DNA of 64,000 nucleotides from RUG11237 sp050874665 (GTDB lineage Bacteria > Bacillota > Clostridia > Lachnospirales > Lachnospiraceae), in contig JBNMLC010000003.1 in NCBI GenBank assembly GCA_050874665.1, forward strand, positions 62,001 through 126,000, in the 5' to 3' direction. The position numbers and the translations under genes were made by a program. Under the pieces are notes generated by a model. The model made no database searches. It saw only the letters and a program-made list of their open reading frames with translations, and had not been told where the DNA came from. Positions 34,807-42,580 of the stretch are shown in pieces. The stretch's first letter is position 1; the number at the start of each line of letters is the position of its first letter.

Positions 34807-35479
34807 TTCCGCCACCTCCAAATACATAGCCAACACCATACACCGAACGAATACAATTACTATCCTTTAGCTTTTTTCTCAGTTGTTTGACTAGTGTATC
34901 AACTGTCCTAATATCCCCGACATAATAATATCCCCACACAGAGTTTAATATCTGATCACGGCTTAGTACGATTCCCTCATTTTCCATAAAATACTGCAGC
35001 AGCTCAAACTCCTTTGGTGTGGTCTCTATATATTCTTCCCCATAAAATACCCTCTGTGTTTCAATTTCTATCCGTATTCCCTGTGATTCCACGGACTCTT
35101 TTAATTTTCCCGCACGCCTTAATACTGCTTCCATATGAACTTTAATTACGGCAAGGGAATAGGGCTTCGTAATATAATCATCTGCCCCACATTCAAAGCC
35201 TTCTACCTGATCCTCCACCTCTGACTTTGCAGTAAGCATGATTACCGGTATCGTGGAATATTTTCGAATCTCTTTCAATACCTCATATCCGCTTCTTCCG
35301 GGAAGCATAATATCCAACAGCATAATATCTATTTCGTGCATGTGCTGTCTCATTTGCTCTAACGCCCGTTCTCCATCTTCTGCTTTCAGAACTTCATACC
35401 CTTGTATGGTCAGAAAATCTGCAAGCGTATGTAATAACTTTTTCTCATCCTCTACTACTAATACTTTGTATTTATTCAT
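34793..35479 (-). CDS. OmpR-family response regulator
   Basis: 228 residues. Receiver domain with VVEDEKK, phosphoacceptor D56 in IMLLDIMLPG and the conserved TAK lysine; C-terminal winged helix (TPKEFELLQYFMENEG, DTLVKQLRKKL, YGVGYVF). The ATG overlaps the stop codon of the SGNH gene (ATGA), so the two-component system is translated with the acylation genes. A single internal promoter was not seen. Confidence 0.94.
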   Translation of the reverse strand: MNKYKVLVVEDEKKLLHTLADFLTIQGYEVLKAEDGERALEQMRQHMHEIDIMLLDIMLPGRSGYEVLKEIRKYSTIPVIMLTAKSEVEDQVEGFECGADDYITKPYSLAVIKVHMEAVLRRAGKLKESVESQGIRIEIETQRVFYGEEYIETTPKEFELLQYFMENEGIVLSRDQILNSVWGYYYVGDIRTVDTLVKQLRKKLKDSNCIRSVYGVGYVFGGGGNEKN

Positions 35480-36534
35480 TCTTCTTCTCCTGCGCTTTCC
35501 GAATCAATATAATACGGACAAACATTAAGAAATCTCTCTTGAATATCTTCTCCCATATGACATTCATAATAAACATCTGCCAGCTTTTGACTGAATATCT
35601 CTGCTCCATACATATTTAAATGCTTTTCATCTTCAAATTTATCATTGGTAAATACGTTTTTCAAGTCTTTCTCATAATTGAAATCCCAAAATTGAATATC
35701 ATATTTCTTTGCAAACTCATTATAATAATCATGTATCGTAGAAATATCCCCATATTCCTCAATTTTCGTTCCCGTTAATGGTGGATAAACCAAAATCAAC
35801 TCTATCTGATTTTCTTCACAATACTGTACAATTTTACTCAAGTACTCCAAATTATGTTTCTTTATATTTTCCGGTCGAAACTTACTTTTTTTCTTTTCTA
35901 TATATTTGACCTGTTCTGCATCAAAACTGTTTTTGGTTGCCATCATTCCTTTGCCTTTATAGTTTCCTCTGTCTATTTGAGCCACTTGATACTCTTGGGA
36001 CGTTTTTTTGCCCATATTTTTCCTAATCGCGACCGTATCAAAGTAATTTTCTACTCTGGCGGAATATAACATCATATAAGGCCACTCATTCACAGAACAA
36101 CCGGAAATCAGATAACCTATCTTTCCTCTCCCCGTCTGTAATCTATCGTACAATCTTGATTTAAATTTTGTATTTACTTGTTTTTTCTTCATCGAATCCG
36201 GAGAGATACCTAGTATGACCGTTTCCACCGGGTTACTATTGGATATATCTTTGATTAATTCATAGGTGCCATCTATCGGCTGCATGCTGCTTGCTGTATT
36301 AAAGCATACCGTTTCCAACCTTTTTTCAATGATTTCTGGATCGACACCTCTTTGAATCGTAGAAGTACCACATAATAAGGTTTCTATGCTCCCGTCCACT
36401 TCTTTTCTGTCCTGGTTAATATAAACAATACTTTCATTATAAGGACGATAAAGAAATTCCACAATATTCTCATACAAAAATACTACAAAAGCAATTAGCA
36501 ACACACGAATACCTATTTTTTTAATATTGTGCAT
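35476..36534 (-). CDS. SGNH/DltD-like extracytoplasmic protein, partner of the MBOAT
   Basis: 352 residues from the ATG at 36532-36534, with AGGAGG ahead. One N-terminal membrane helix (about 7-25), then an extracytoplasmic domain. The SGNH nucleophile motif is GTSTIQ (S58) and the C-terminal Asp/His pair is DEKHLN (D302, H305), spaced as in DltD and AlgX/AlgJ-like proteins. Members of this group work with MBOAT proteins in moving acyl groups to extracellular polymers. The gene overlaps the MBOAT gene by 14 bases. Identity to true DltD is low by eye, so the acyl group and acceptor are open. Confidence 0.8.
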   Translation of the reverse strand: MHNIKKIGIRVLLIAFVVFLYENIVEFLYRPYNESIVYINQDRKEVDGSIETLLCGTSTIQRGVDPEIIEKRLETVCFNTASSMQPIDGTYELIKDISNSNPVETVILGISPDSMKKKQVNTKFKSRLYDRLQTGRGKIGYLISGCSVNEWPYMMLYSARVENYFDTVAIRKNMGKKTSQEYQVAQIDRGNYKGKGMMATKNSFDAEQVKYIEKKKSKFRPENIKKHNLEYLSKIVQYCEENQIELILVYPPLTGTKIEEYGDISTIHDYYNEFAKKYDIQFWDFNYEKDLKNVFTNDKFEDEKHLNMYGAEIFSQKLADVYYECHMGEDIQERFLNVCPYYIDSESAGEEE

Positions 36535-38104
36535 ATTCAAATCCTCCTGCCAATCCGTTTTCAAACACACCAAAACTTACAATAAACAGCAATAACAGCA
36601 TATATGCAAACCAACGTACCCCAAATGGCCGACGCAAAAGGTAATTCTGCATGGATTCCTTTTCCTGATGCAAACTGACAAAAACAAAAATCAAAAGTCC
36701 AACTGCCACGCAAAACAAATCCTCGCTTCCCATTCCCGGTAATAAGGAGGACATACTAAGTTTCGTAGGAAACTGTAAAAAAATTTTCTTCAAAATTGCC
36801 AGAGAATCTCCTGTAGTTACCGCCAGTGGAAATACTTTTAACAGGCTAATAATAAAGAAGGTACGAATCATTTGAAATCCATGCCACAATTTTCCCTCTT
36901 TTATATGAAGTTTTTCCTTCCAACAGGCAAATTGAGGTTTTAGACACATAGAAGCCACAATAATAACTCCATTATAAACTCCCCATAACATATAACGCCA
37001 ACTGGCATCATGCCATAATCCGGTGCAGAACCACACCACTAACATCGCAAAAATCGATGGTGTCAGCTTAGCAATCCTTAACGGCAGTATCTTTTTTGCC
37101 ACTCTGCCTACTTTTACCGCTGCCTTAGAGATTGACAAGGGATAAAAGACATAATCCCTAAACCATGCGCATAAGGTAATATGCCACCTTCTCCAGTATT
37201 CATCCAGCGATTTCGATAAAAACGGACGTTTGAAATTTTCTGCCAACTGTATGCCAAAAAGCTCAGAACCGCCGGCTACAATATCCATATAGCCCGAAAA
37301 ATCCGCATATAATTGAATGGAAAAGTACATACAGCCCAAAAGTAAGGTGAATCCCCCGTAAGACTGGTAATTGTCAAAGATAGTATCTACCATAGGTTTC
37401 ATTCGGTCTGCAATGACCATTTTCTTAAAAAAGCCCCACAACATTCTTCGACAACCATTTGCCATATTTTCATATGTAAATTTATGATGGACAAACAACT
37501 GCGGTGCCATTTCCCCAAAACGTCCAAAAGGTCCCTGTGTAATCTGTGGAAAATAGGAAATAAACAATGCTGTTTTAAGAATATTTTTTTCACTCTTGCA
37601 TTTTCCCTTTGATACATCTAACAAATATCCAATACTGATGAATGTATAATAAGAAATTCCAAGAGGTACTCCTAATTGAAAAAGCCAATATTGACTCCAC
37701 TCCGGATGTCCCAAAATATGTCCTGCATTTCCCGCCAGAAATTCCCCATACTTAAGCAGAAATAAAAGTCCCAAATTGACTGCTATACATAATATGATAA
37801 CTCTATGTTTCTGTTTTTTTATATTTTCTTTGTATTGTTTGATTTCCCCTTTGGATAATATTCCTTTATTCTTTCTTATATATTCTTCCTGTAATGTATT
37901 CTTAGAGTCTACCACTCTGGCAGCCAGGTAAGTTACCAGTGTCGTAATTAAAATATACACTAACTTATCTACTCCTGCCTGTGCATAAAACACATAGCTG
38001 CCTGCCAGCAGCACAATCCACTGGATTTTCTTCATCACAGGAAAATAATAAAGAAATGCTAAAATTCCCACAAAAACTACAAAGGAAAATGAATTAACGT
38101 TCAT
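36521..38104 (-). CDS. MBOAT family membrane O-acyltransferase (DltB/AlgI-like)
   Basis: 527 residues with about 11-12 hydrophobic segments. MBOAT landmarks are present: the funnel region around RRWHITLCAWFRDYVFYPL (about 306) and the invariant catalytic histidine in CTGLWHDASWRYMLWG (about 364). DltB and AlgI use an acylated carrier in the cytoplasm and pass the acyl group to an acceptor outside. The ACP gene is directly upstream (2 bases) and the SGNH protein directly downstream, the same functional trio as DltC-DltB-DltD. Confidence 0.92.
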   Translation of the reverse strand: MNVNSFSFVVFVGILAFLYYFPVMKKIQWIVLLAGSYVFYAQAGVDKLVYILITTLVTYLAARVVDSKNTLQEEYIRKNKGILSKGEIKQYKENIKKQKHRVIILCIAVNLGLLFLLKYGEFLAGNAGHILGHPEWSQYWLFQLGVPLGISYYTFISIGYLLDVSKGKCKSEKNILKTALFISYFPQITQGPFGRFGEMAPQLFVHHKFTYENMANGCRRMLWGFFKKMVIADRMKPMVDTIFDNYQSYGGFTLLLGCMYFSIQLYADFSGYMDIVAGGSELFGIQLAENFKRPFLSKSLDEYWRRWHITLCAWFRDYVFYPLSISKAAVKVGRVAKKILPLRIAKLTPSIFAMLVVWFCTGLWHDASWRYMLWGVYNGVIIVASMCLKPQFACWKEKLHIKEGKLWHGFQMIRTFFIISLLKVFPLAVTTGDSLAILKKIFLQFPTKLSMSSLLPGMGSEDLFCVAVGLLIFVFVSLHQEKESMQNYLLRRPFGVRWFAYMLLLLFIVSFGVFENGLAGGFEYAQY

Positions 38105-38106
38105 TC

Positions 38107-38337
38107 CTATACCTCATTTTGAAGCTTTACAATCATGGCATACATATGTTCTGCCGAATTAAAGTTCTCCGGTTCCATATCCTCAAATTCTACTTCTACA
38201 TCAAAAGCTTCATTAATTTCACCTACCAGTGCCACCAAATCAAAGGAGTCTAACACCCCATTGTCAATCAGCTTATCTTCCTGCTCAAAATCCACGTCCG
38301 GTCTTAATTCCTTTAAAATTTTCATTAACTGTTCCAT
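38107..38337 (-). CDS. Acyl carrier protein (DltC-like)
   Basis: 76 residues, acidic. The phosphopantetheine serine is S31 in GVLDSFDLVALV, a DSF context closer to DltC-type carriers (LLDSF) than to the AcpP of fatty acid synthesis (GADSL) encoded at 31904. As a second, dedicated carrier in the window it probably carries the acyl group loaded by the ligase at 40960-42429 to the MBOAT. Confidence 0.9.
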   Translation of the reverse strand: MEQLMKILKELRPDVDFEQEDKLIDNGVLDSFDLVALVGEINEAFDVEVEFEDMEPENFNSAEHMYAMIVKLQNEV

Positions 38338-38369
38338 AACATATCCTCCTGTTTCTTTCTGATTTTATC

Positions 38370-39125
38370 TTATTCTTCCAAAGCATTATGAAGTCTTTCC
38401 CAAAGCTTTCCATACCCTTCCGATGCCGGTGTTACTGGCCGTGCTATGGTATTTTTTTCATCAATTTTAATGCGTCCTCCCGATGCAAGTACCATGACTC
38501 TGCTCCCTAATACAATAGCTTCCTGAATATTATGAGTAATAAAAATAAAGGTGCAATCCTCTTCTTTTGAAATTTCCTCTACCTCAGCCAGCAATTTGTT
38601 TCGGGTCATGGCATCCAATGCCGCAAATGGCTCGTCCATTAAGATAATCTGCGGTTTGAGTGCTAATGCTTTCGCAATCGCCACCCTCTGCTTCATTCCC
38701 CCGGAAAGCTGATGGGGGTATTTTTTCTGAATTCCCGCAAGATTTACCTTTTCTAAATACTCTTGTGTGATTCTGTCTAATTCTTGCTTATCCTTGATTC
38801 CCTGCTGTTTTAAAGGATATTGAATATTCTTCTCTACCGTTTTCCAGGGAAATAATTGATTAAAATCCTGAAATACCATAATACGGTCAATTCCCGGTGT
38901 TGCCTTTGCCTGCCCATTCACCAGAATTTCTCCACTGTATTTTTCAAATCCCCCAATGCAGCGCAACAGCGTAGTTTTTCCACAGCCGGAGGGTCCAAGA
39001 ATACATAGAAATTCATTCTTTTTCACCTGCAAATTAAAGTCTGTGAGAATATCTTCCTTTTGATTATTTTCATCCAGAAAACTTTTATTTAAATTTTTGA
39101 TTTCTAATACAATTTCCTGCTTCAT
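38370..39125 (-). CDS. ABC transporter ATP-binding protein (SsuB/TauB/NrtD type)
   Basis: 251 residues from an ATG at 39123-39125 that shares its first base with the TGA of the permease gene (TGATG). Walker A GPSGCGKTT, Q-loop VFQDFNQLFPW, signature LSGGMKQR and Walker B IILMDEPFAALD are intact; the FPW segment after the Q-loop is typical of the nitrate/sulfonate/taurine family. It powers import with the permease and lipoprotein encoded just upstream. Confidence 0.94.
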   Translation of the reverse strand: MKQEIVLEIKNLNKSFLDENNQKEDILTDFNLQVKKNEFLCILGPSGCGKTTLLRCIGGFEKYSGEILVNGQAKATPGIDRIMVFQDFNQLFPWKTVEKNIQYPLKQQGIKDKQELDRITQEYLEKVNLAGIQKKYPHQLSGGMKQRVAIAKALALKPQIILMDEPFAALDAMTRNKLLAEVEEISKEEDCTFIFITHNIQEAIVLGSRVMVLASGGRIKIDEKNTIARPVTPASEGYGKLWERLHNALEE

Positions 39126-39946
39126 CACTTTGTCATCCCCCAGCGCTTAATGGTATTCTTTTCGATTGGTTCTAAGACTCCGTATTGCACAATGACTCCA
39201 ATCAATATAATTACAATTAACGTAGCATACATCTCTGCATTTTTTAAATTCGTCCTCATCTGGTTAATATACAGACCAATTCCGGGACATGACGCAATGC
39301 CAAAAATCATTTCTGCACTAAGTAAGCCTCTCCATGCCCGTGCCCAGCTTACCTTGATTCCCGAAATAATATAAGATGTGGTAGCCGGAATATAGATTCC
39401 CGTTAAAAGCCGCACACCCCGGACTCCAATATTTTTTCCTGCTTCTATATAAATTCTTGGTACTGCACCAAATCCATCCAGAATATTTCTCGACATCGGC
39501 CAAATGACAGCATGTACCACTAAAAACACAATAACGGCAGGATTAATACCAAATATTATAATCACCACCGGAAGTAAAGCTACTCCCGGCAACAGGTCAA
39601 ACACAGACACTACCAGATTATATATATAATAGAAGGTTTTAAATAACATTGCCAATCCGGTAAAAAGGAACGATAATGCGATGCCAAGTAGCAGTCCAAT
39701 CACCAACAGCTTCATGGAATTTAAAATATACATCCAGAATGGAACCCCTGCATACCCATTGGTAAAATTGTCCACAAAAGCCTTTGCTATAGCTTCTAGT
39801 GTAGGAAACACCAGCTCCGACCTGCTTCCAAAAAGATGTGCTCTCGCGGTTATTTCCCAAATAACTGCCACCGCCAGTAAAAACACAATCTGCACGATTA
39901 ACTTATGTATTTTTTCTTCCGATTTATTTATTCTGTTTTCTTCCAT
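39125..39946 (-). CDS. ABC transporter permease (SsuC/TauC type)
   Basis: 273 residues with about six membrane helices. The EAA loop that docks to the ATPase is seen as YIEAGKNIGVRGVRLLTGIYIPA. It belongs to the BPD_transp_1 family of nitrate, sulfonate, taurine and thiamine-precursor importers. It starts three bases after the binding-protein stop and is coupled to the ATPase gene. Confidence 0.93.
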   Translation of the reverse strand: MEENRINKSEEKIHKLIVQIVFLLAVAVIWEITARAHLFGSRSELVFPTLEAIAKAFVDNFTNGYAGVPFWMYILNSMKLLVIGLLLGIALSFLFTGLAMLFKTFYYIYNLVVSVFDLLPGVALLPVVIIIFGINPAVIVFLVVHAVIWPMSRNILDGFGAVPRIYIEAGKNIGVRGVRLLTGIYIPATTSYIISGIKVSWARAWRGLLSAEMIFGIASCPGIGLYINQMRTNLKNAEMYATLIVIILIGVIVQYGVLEPIEKNTIKRWGMTK

Positions 39947-39949
39947 TGA

Positions 39950-40960
39950 TTAATTACCCTCTACATTTTCATATGCCAAATCACCAAAATTTTGTGGTGC
40001 CTTATCAATAAATCCATTTTTCGCCATAAATACAGCTAAGTCATACACGCCTTTCGTCTTTGTGGAATAAAATCCCTGCTCCATATATTTTAATTCTGTA
40101 GCTGCATCATTACCATCATATTCACAGATAAGACCTGCCGCTTCTTCTTTATTTTCATTGACGTAAGCAACGGCATCACCTAAGCCGTCACAAACTGCCT
40201 GATACAATTCTTTGTTCTGTTGATAAAGCGTTTCGGAAGCAACCCCCACAACAAAGGAATCTTCCACTGTGCACACCTGATTTACGCCTGGAATTTCATA
40301 AAGATTCTCATTCTCTCTTTCTTGAAAAATATACGGACTGCTCGTTACATGGCTTAAGATACTTCCAGATTCCACCGCTGCTTTTCCATCCGGATGCTTC
40401 ATGGCAACAAGGTTCGCATCCAGTGCATGGGAATCTAATCCTGCATTTTCCAAAGCTCTTGCAAGAATAATATGTTGAAAAGAACCGATATTTACTACTG
40501 CAATCTGAGCGTTGGCGTTGACCAAATCCTGCATGGTACGAATACTTGCATCGTTTGTCATGAAACCGTGTTCCTGCCCTGATACATTCGTAAATATTTT
40601 ATATCCCACATTACTTGTTACCCCCGTAATGGCTGGTGCAATTCCCATAAATCCTATCTGTATACTCCCTCCTGCAATTCCAGTATTAATATCCGCTCCC
40701 GAACTCATCTGATTCCAGGTAACTTTCACCTGTTTTCCAGTTGCCTCTTGATATGCTTCTTCAATCAGCCCTTTTTGTTGTGCAATCATGACCGGGGCAT
40801 AAGCAAGACCGTACTGATATGCAATGTTTAAGGTAACCTCTGCTTCTGCATTATTTTCACTATTCTTTGTACTCTCTGTATCCCCAACACTTCCAGCACA
40901 CCCCATCAGACAGGTTGTCAAGAAACTTAGTGCAAGAATCACTGAAATTATCTTCTTCAT
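39950..40960 (-). CDS. Substrate-binding lipoprotein of the NMT1/SsuA/TauA type
   Basis: 336 residues. Signal peptide with lipobox LMGC (Cys21), so membrane-anchored outside the cell. The mature part begins with VTLNIAYQYGLAYAPVMIAQQKGLIEEAY (in part), the typical entry of NMT1-like proteins, and shows SGADINTGIAGGSIQIGF and PAITGVTS-like ligand loops. Family ligands are sulfonates, nitrate, taurine, aromatic acids or thiamine precursors; the actual ligand is not evident. The ATG overlaps the stop of the ligase gene by one base (TAATG). Confidence 0.92.
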   Translation of the reverse strand: MKKIISVILALSFLTTCLMGCAGSVGDTESTKNSENNAEAEVTLNIAYQYGLAYAPVMIAQQKGLIEEAYQEATGKQVKVTWNQMSSGADINTGIAGGSIQIGFMGIAPAITGVTSNVGYKIFTNVSGQEHGFMTNDASIRTMQDLVNANAQIAVVNIGSFQHIILARALENAGLDSHALDANLVAMKHPDGKAAVESGSILSHVTSSPYIFQERENENLYEIPGVNQVCTVEDSFVVGVASETLYQQNKELYQAVCDGLGDAVAYVNENKEEAAGLICEYDGNDAATELKYMEQGFYSTKTKGVYDLAVFMAKNGFIDKAPQNFGDLAYENVEGN

Positions 40961-42429
40961 TACTGTATTTCCTCCCTTAATTCTCTTCTTAAAATCTTTC
41001 CATTTGATGTGCGTGGTATTTTATGAATGATTTCACATTTTTTGGGAACTTTGTTGGCATCTATATGCTCTGCCAGATATTTTAATAATTCCGGTATTTC
41101 AAACGATGCCTTATCTTCTACAGAAACGAACACTTTTGGTATTTGTCCACACATATCATCTTTCATTGGTACGCATGCACAGTCAGTAACTCCGGGATAG
41201 TTTCGGACAATTCCCTCAATCTCTTCCGGTACAATTTTAATACCATTATAATTAATCACATCATCCATTCGTCCTAACACATATACAAAACCCTCTTCAT
41301 CTATATATCCTAGATCATTAGTATAGATAAAACCGTTGCCCATAGCTTGTCTGGTAAGTTCCGGTGCCTTTAAATATTCTTTCATATTCATACTGCCACA
41401 AACTGCCAACAACCCCAGATGCTCCCTGTCAGAACAAATTTCTTCTCTTTCTTGATTTGTAATGATAAACCTGGCATTTTTTGTAGGTTTTCCAATGCAT
41501 CCGATTTTCCCTCTTTCCTTATTAAAATCCAGGATACAACAACGCCCCGCTTCTGTAGAGCCGTAAAAATTATACAGACGGCTGTCTGGAAACAAAATGC
41601 ATAGTTCATCTTTCAACGCTTCTTCTAAAGCAGCCGAACCAATTTCAATAAATGCAATTTGTGTATTTAATTGCTGTATTTTTTTCTTTGCAACTCTAAG
41701 CAGTACCTGAACCGCACTTGGAGATAAATCAAGGGCTGTAACCTGATACTTTTCTATTAATTCAAACACTTTTTTCACGCGCATAACGCCATCTGTTACT
41801 ACCACAGAACTGCCGTTTAGTAAATTTGCATAGCAGGTTCTCAACGCATGGGAATGACTCATTGGCATAGGAACGAATTCCACATTATCGGGTGCCATCT
41901 TCGTTCCATCTATAATATTTTCTGCCACTGCTATATTATTTTTGTGAGTAATCACAATTCCTTTGGCTTTTCCTGTAGTTCCTGTAGAATATAGAATTTC
42001 CGCTATCGAATCTTCACTTGGAAAATCTACTGACTTTTTAACCTTATTTGGGGGAGCATCAAAAAGCTCATTTCTCTTAATAAGTCTTATGTCTGCTTCA
42101 TACTCTCCCTGACAAATAAAACATTTTGCTTCTGTGACCTCTAAGATTTCCCTCACCCTAGCTTTGGAAGCACCTTTCTCTAAAGGTACAAACACTGCTC
42201 CAATCAACTGGCAGGCAAGCCCACATAACAAAAATCTTGCATCTTGTGTGCATTCCATTGCCACCTTATCGTATTCCTCTATCCCTATCACTTTTAGTTT
42301 TTCTGCAATATCATTTACATGAATCCAGACCTCCCCATAACTCAAGGCCTTTGTTTCATCCACAATACACAATTTTTCCGGTGTATTTTCTCCATGATAC
42401 GCAACTGCTTCCACAATAGAATGAAACAT
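40960..42429 (-). CDS. Class I adenylate-forming acid ligase (acyl-ACP/CoA synthetase-like)
   Basis: 489 residues from the ATG at 42427-42429 behind AAGGAG. All ANL core motifs are seen: A3 YSTGTTGKAKGI (about 150), A5 NFYGSTEAG, A7 YTNDLGYID, A8 GRMDDVINYNGIKI and the A10 lysine in PRTSNGKILRREL. It activates a carboxylic acid as an acyl-AMP and passes it to CoA or a carrier. As the first gene of an operon with a dedicated ACP, MBOAT and SGNH protein, it fills the DltA position, though it looks more like 4-coumarate or acyl-CoA ligases than D-alanine ligase. The specificity is open. Confidence 0.92.
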   Translation of the reverse strand: MFHSIVEAVAYHGENTPEKLCIVDETKALSYGEVWIHVNDIAEKLKVIGIEEYDKVAMECTQDARFLLCGLACQLIGAVFVPLEKGASKARVREILEVTEAKCFICQGEYEADIRLIKRNELFDAPPNKVKKSVDFPSEDSIAEILYSTGTTGKAKGIVITHKNNIAVAENIIDGTKMAPDNVEFVPMPMSHSHALRTCYANLLNGSSVVVTDGVMRVKKVFELIEKYQVTALDLSPSAVQVLLRVAKKKIQQLNTQIAFIEIGSAALEEALKDELCILFPDSRLYNFYGSTEAGRCCILDFNKERGKIGCIGKPTKNARFIITNQEREEICSDREHLGLLAVCGSMNMKEYLKAPELTRQAMGNGFIYTNDLGYIDEEGFVYVLGRMDDVINYNGIKIVPEEIEGIVRNYPGVTDCACVPMKDDMCGQIPKVFVSVEDKASFEIPELLKYLAEHIDANKVPKKCEIIHKIPRTSNGKILRRELREEIQ

Positions 42430-42517
42430 ACTCTTTTCTCCTTCCATGGATTTTACCTATATCAGGCTATCATGCGATTTATGATTGTAAACATAAATTG
42501 TGATAGAAATATGAAAA

Positions 42518-42555
42518 AGCCTTAAAGCGAGCTAAATTTAACTCGCCTTAAGACT
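42518..42555 (-). terminator. Terminator of the beta-helix lipoprotein gene
   Basis: AGCCTTAAAGCGAG (42518-42531) pairs with CTCGCCTTAAGACT (42542-42555), allowing G-U pairs; minus-strand T-run TTTTTC follows. It separates the lipoprotein gene from the ligase operon. The remaining bases 42430-42517 should hold the operon promoter, but I saw no clear -35/-10 pair. Confidence 0.75.
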
Positions 42556-42580
42556 TTCTAAACTCAACTATAATGCCAAT

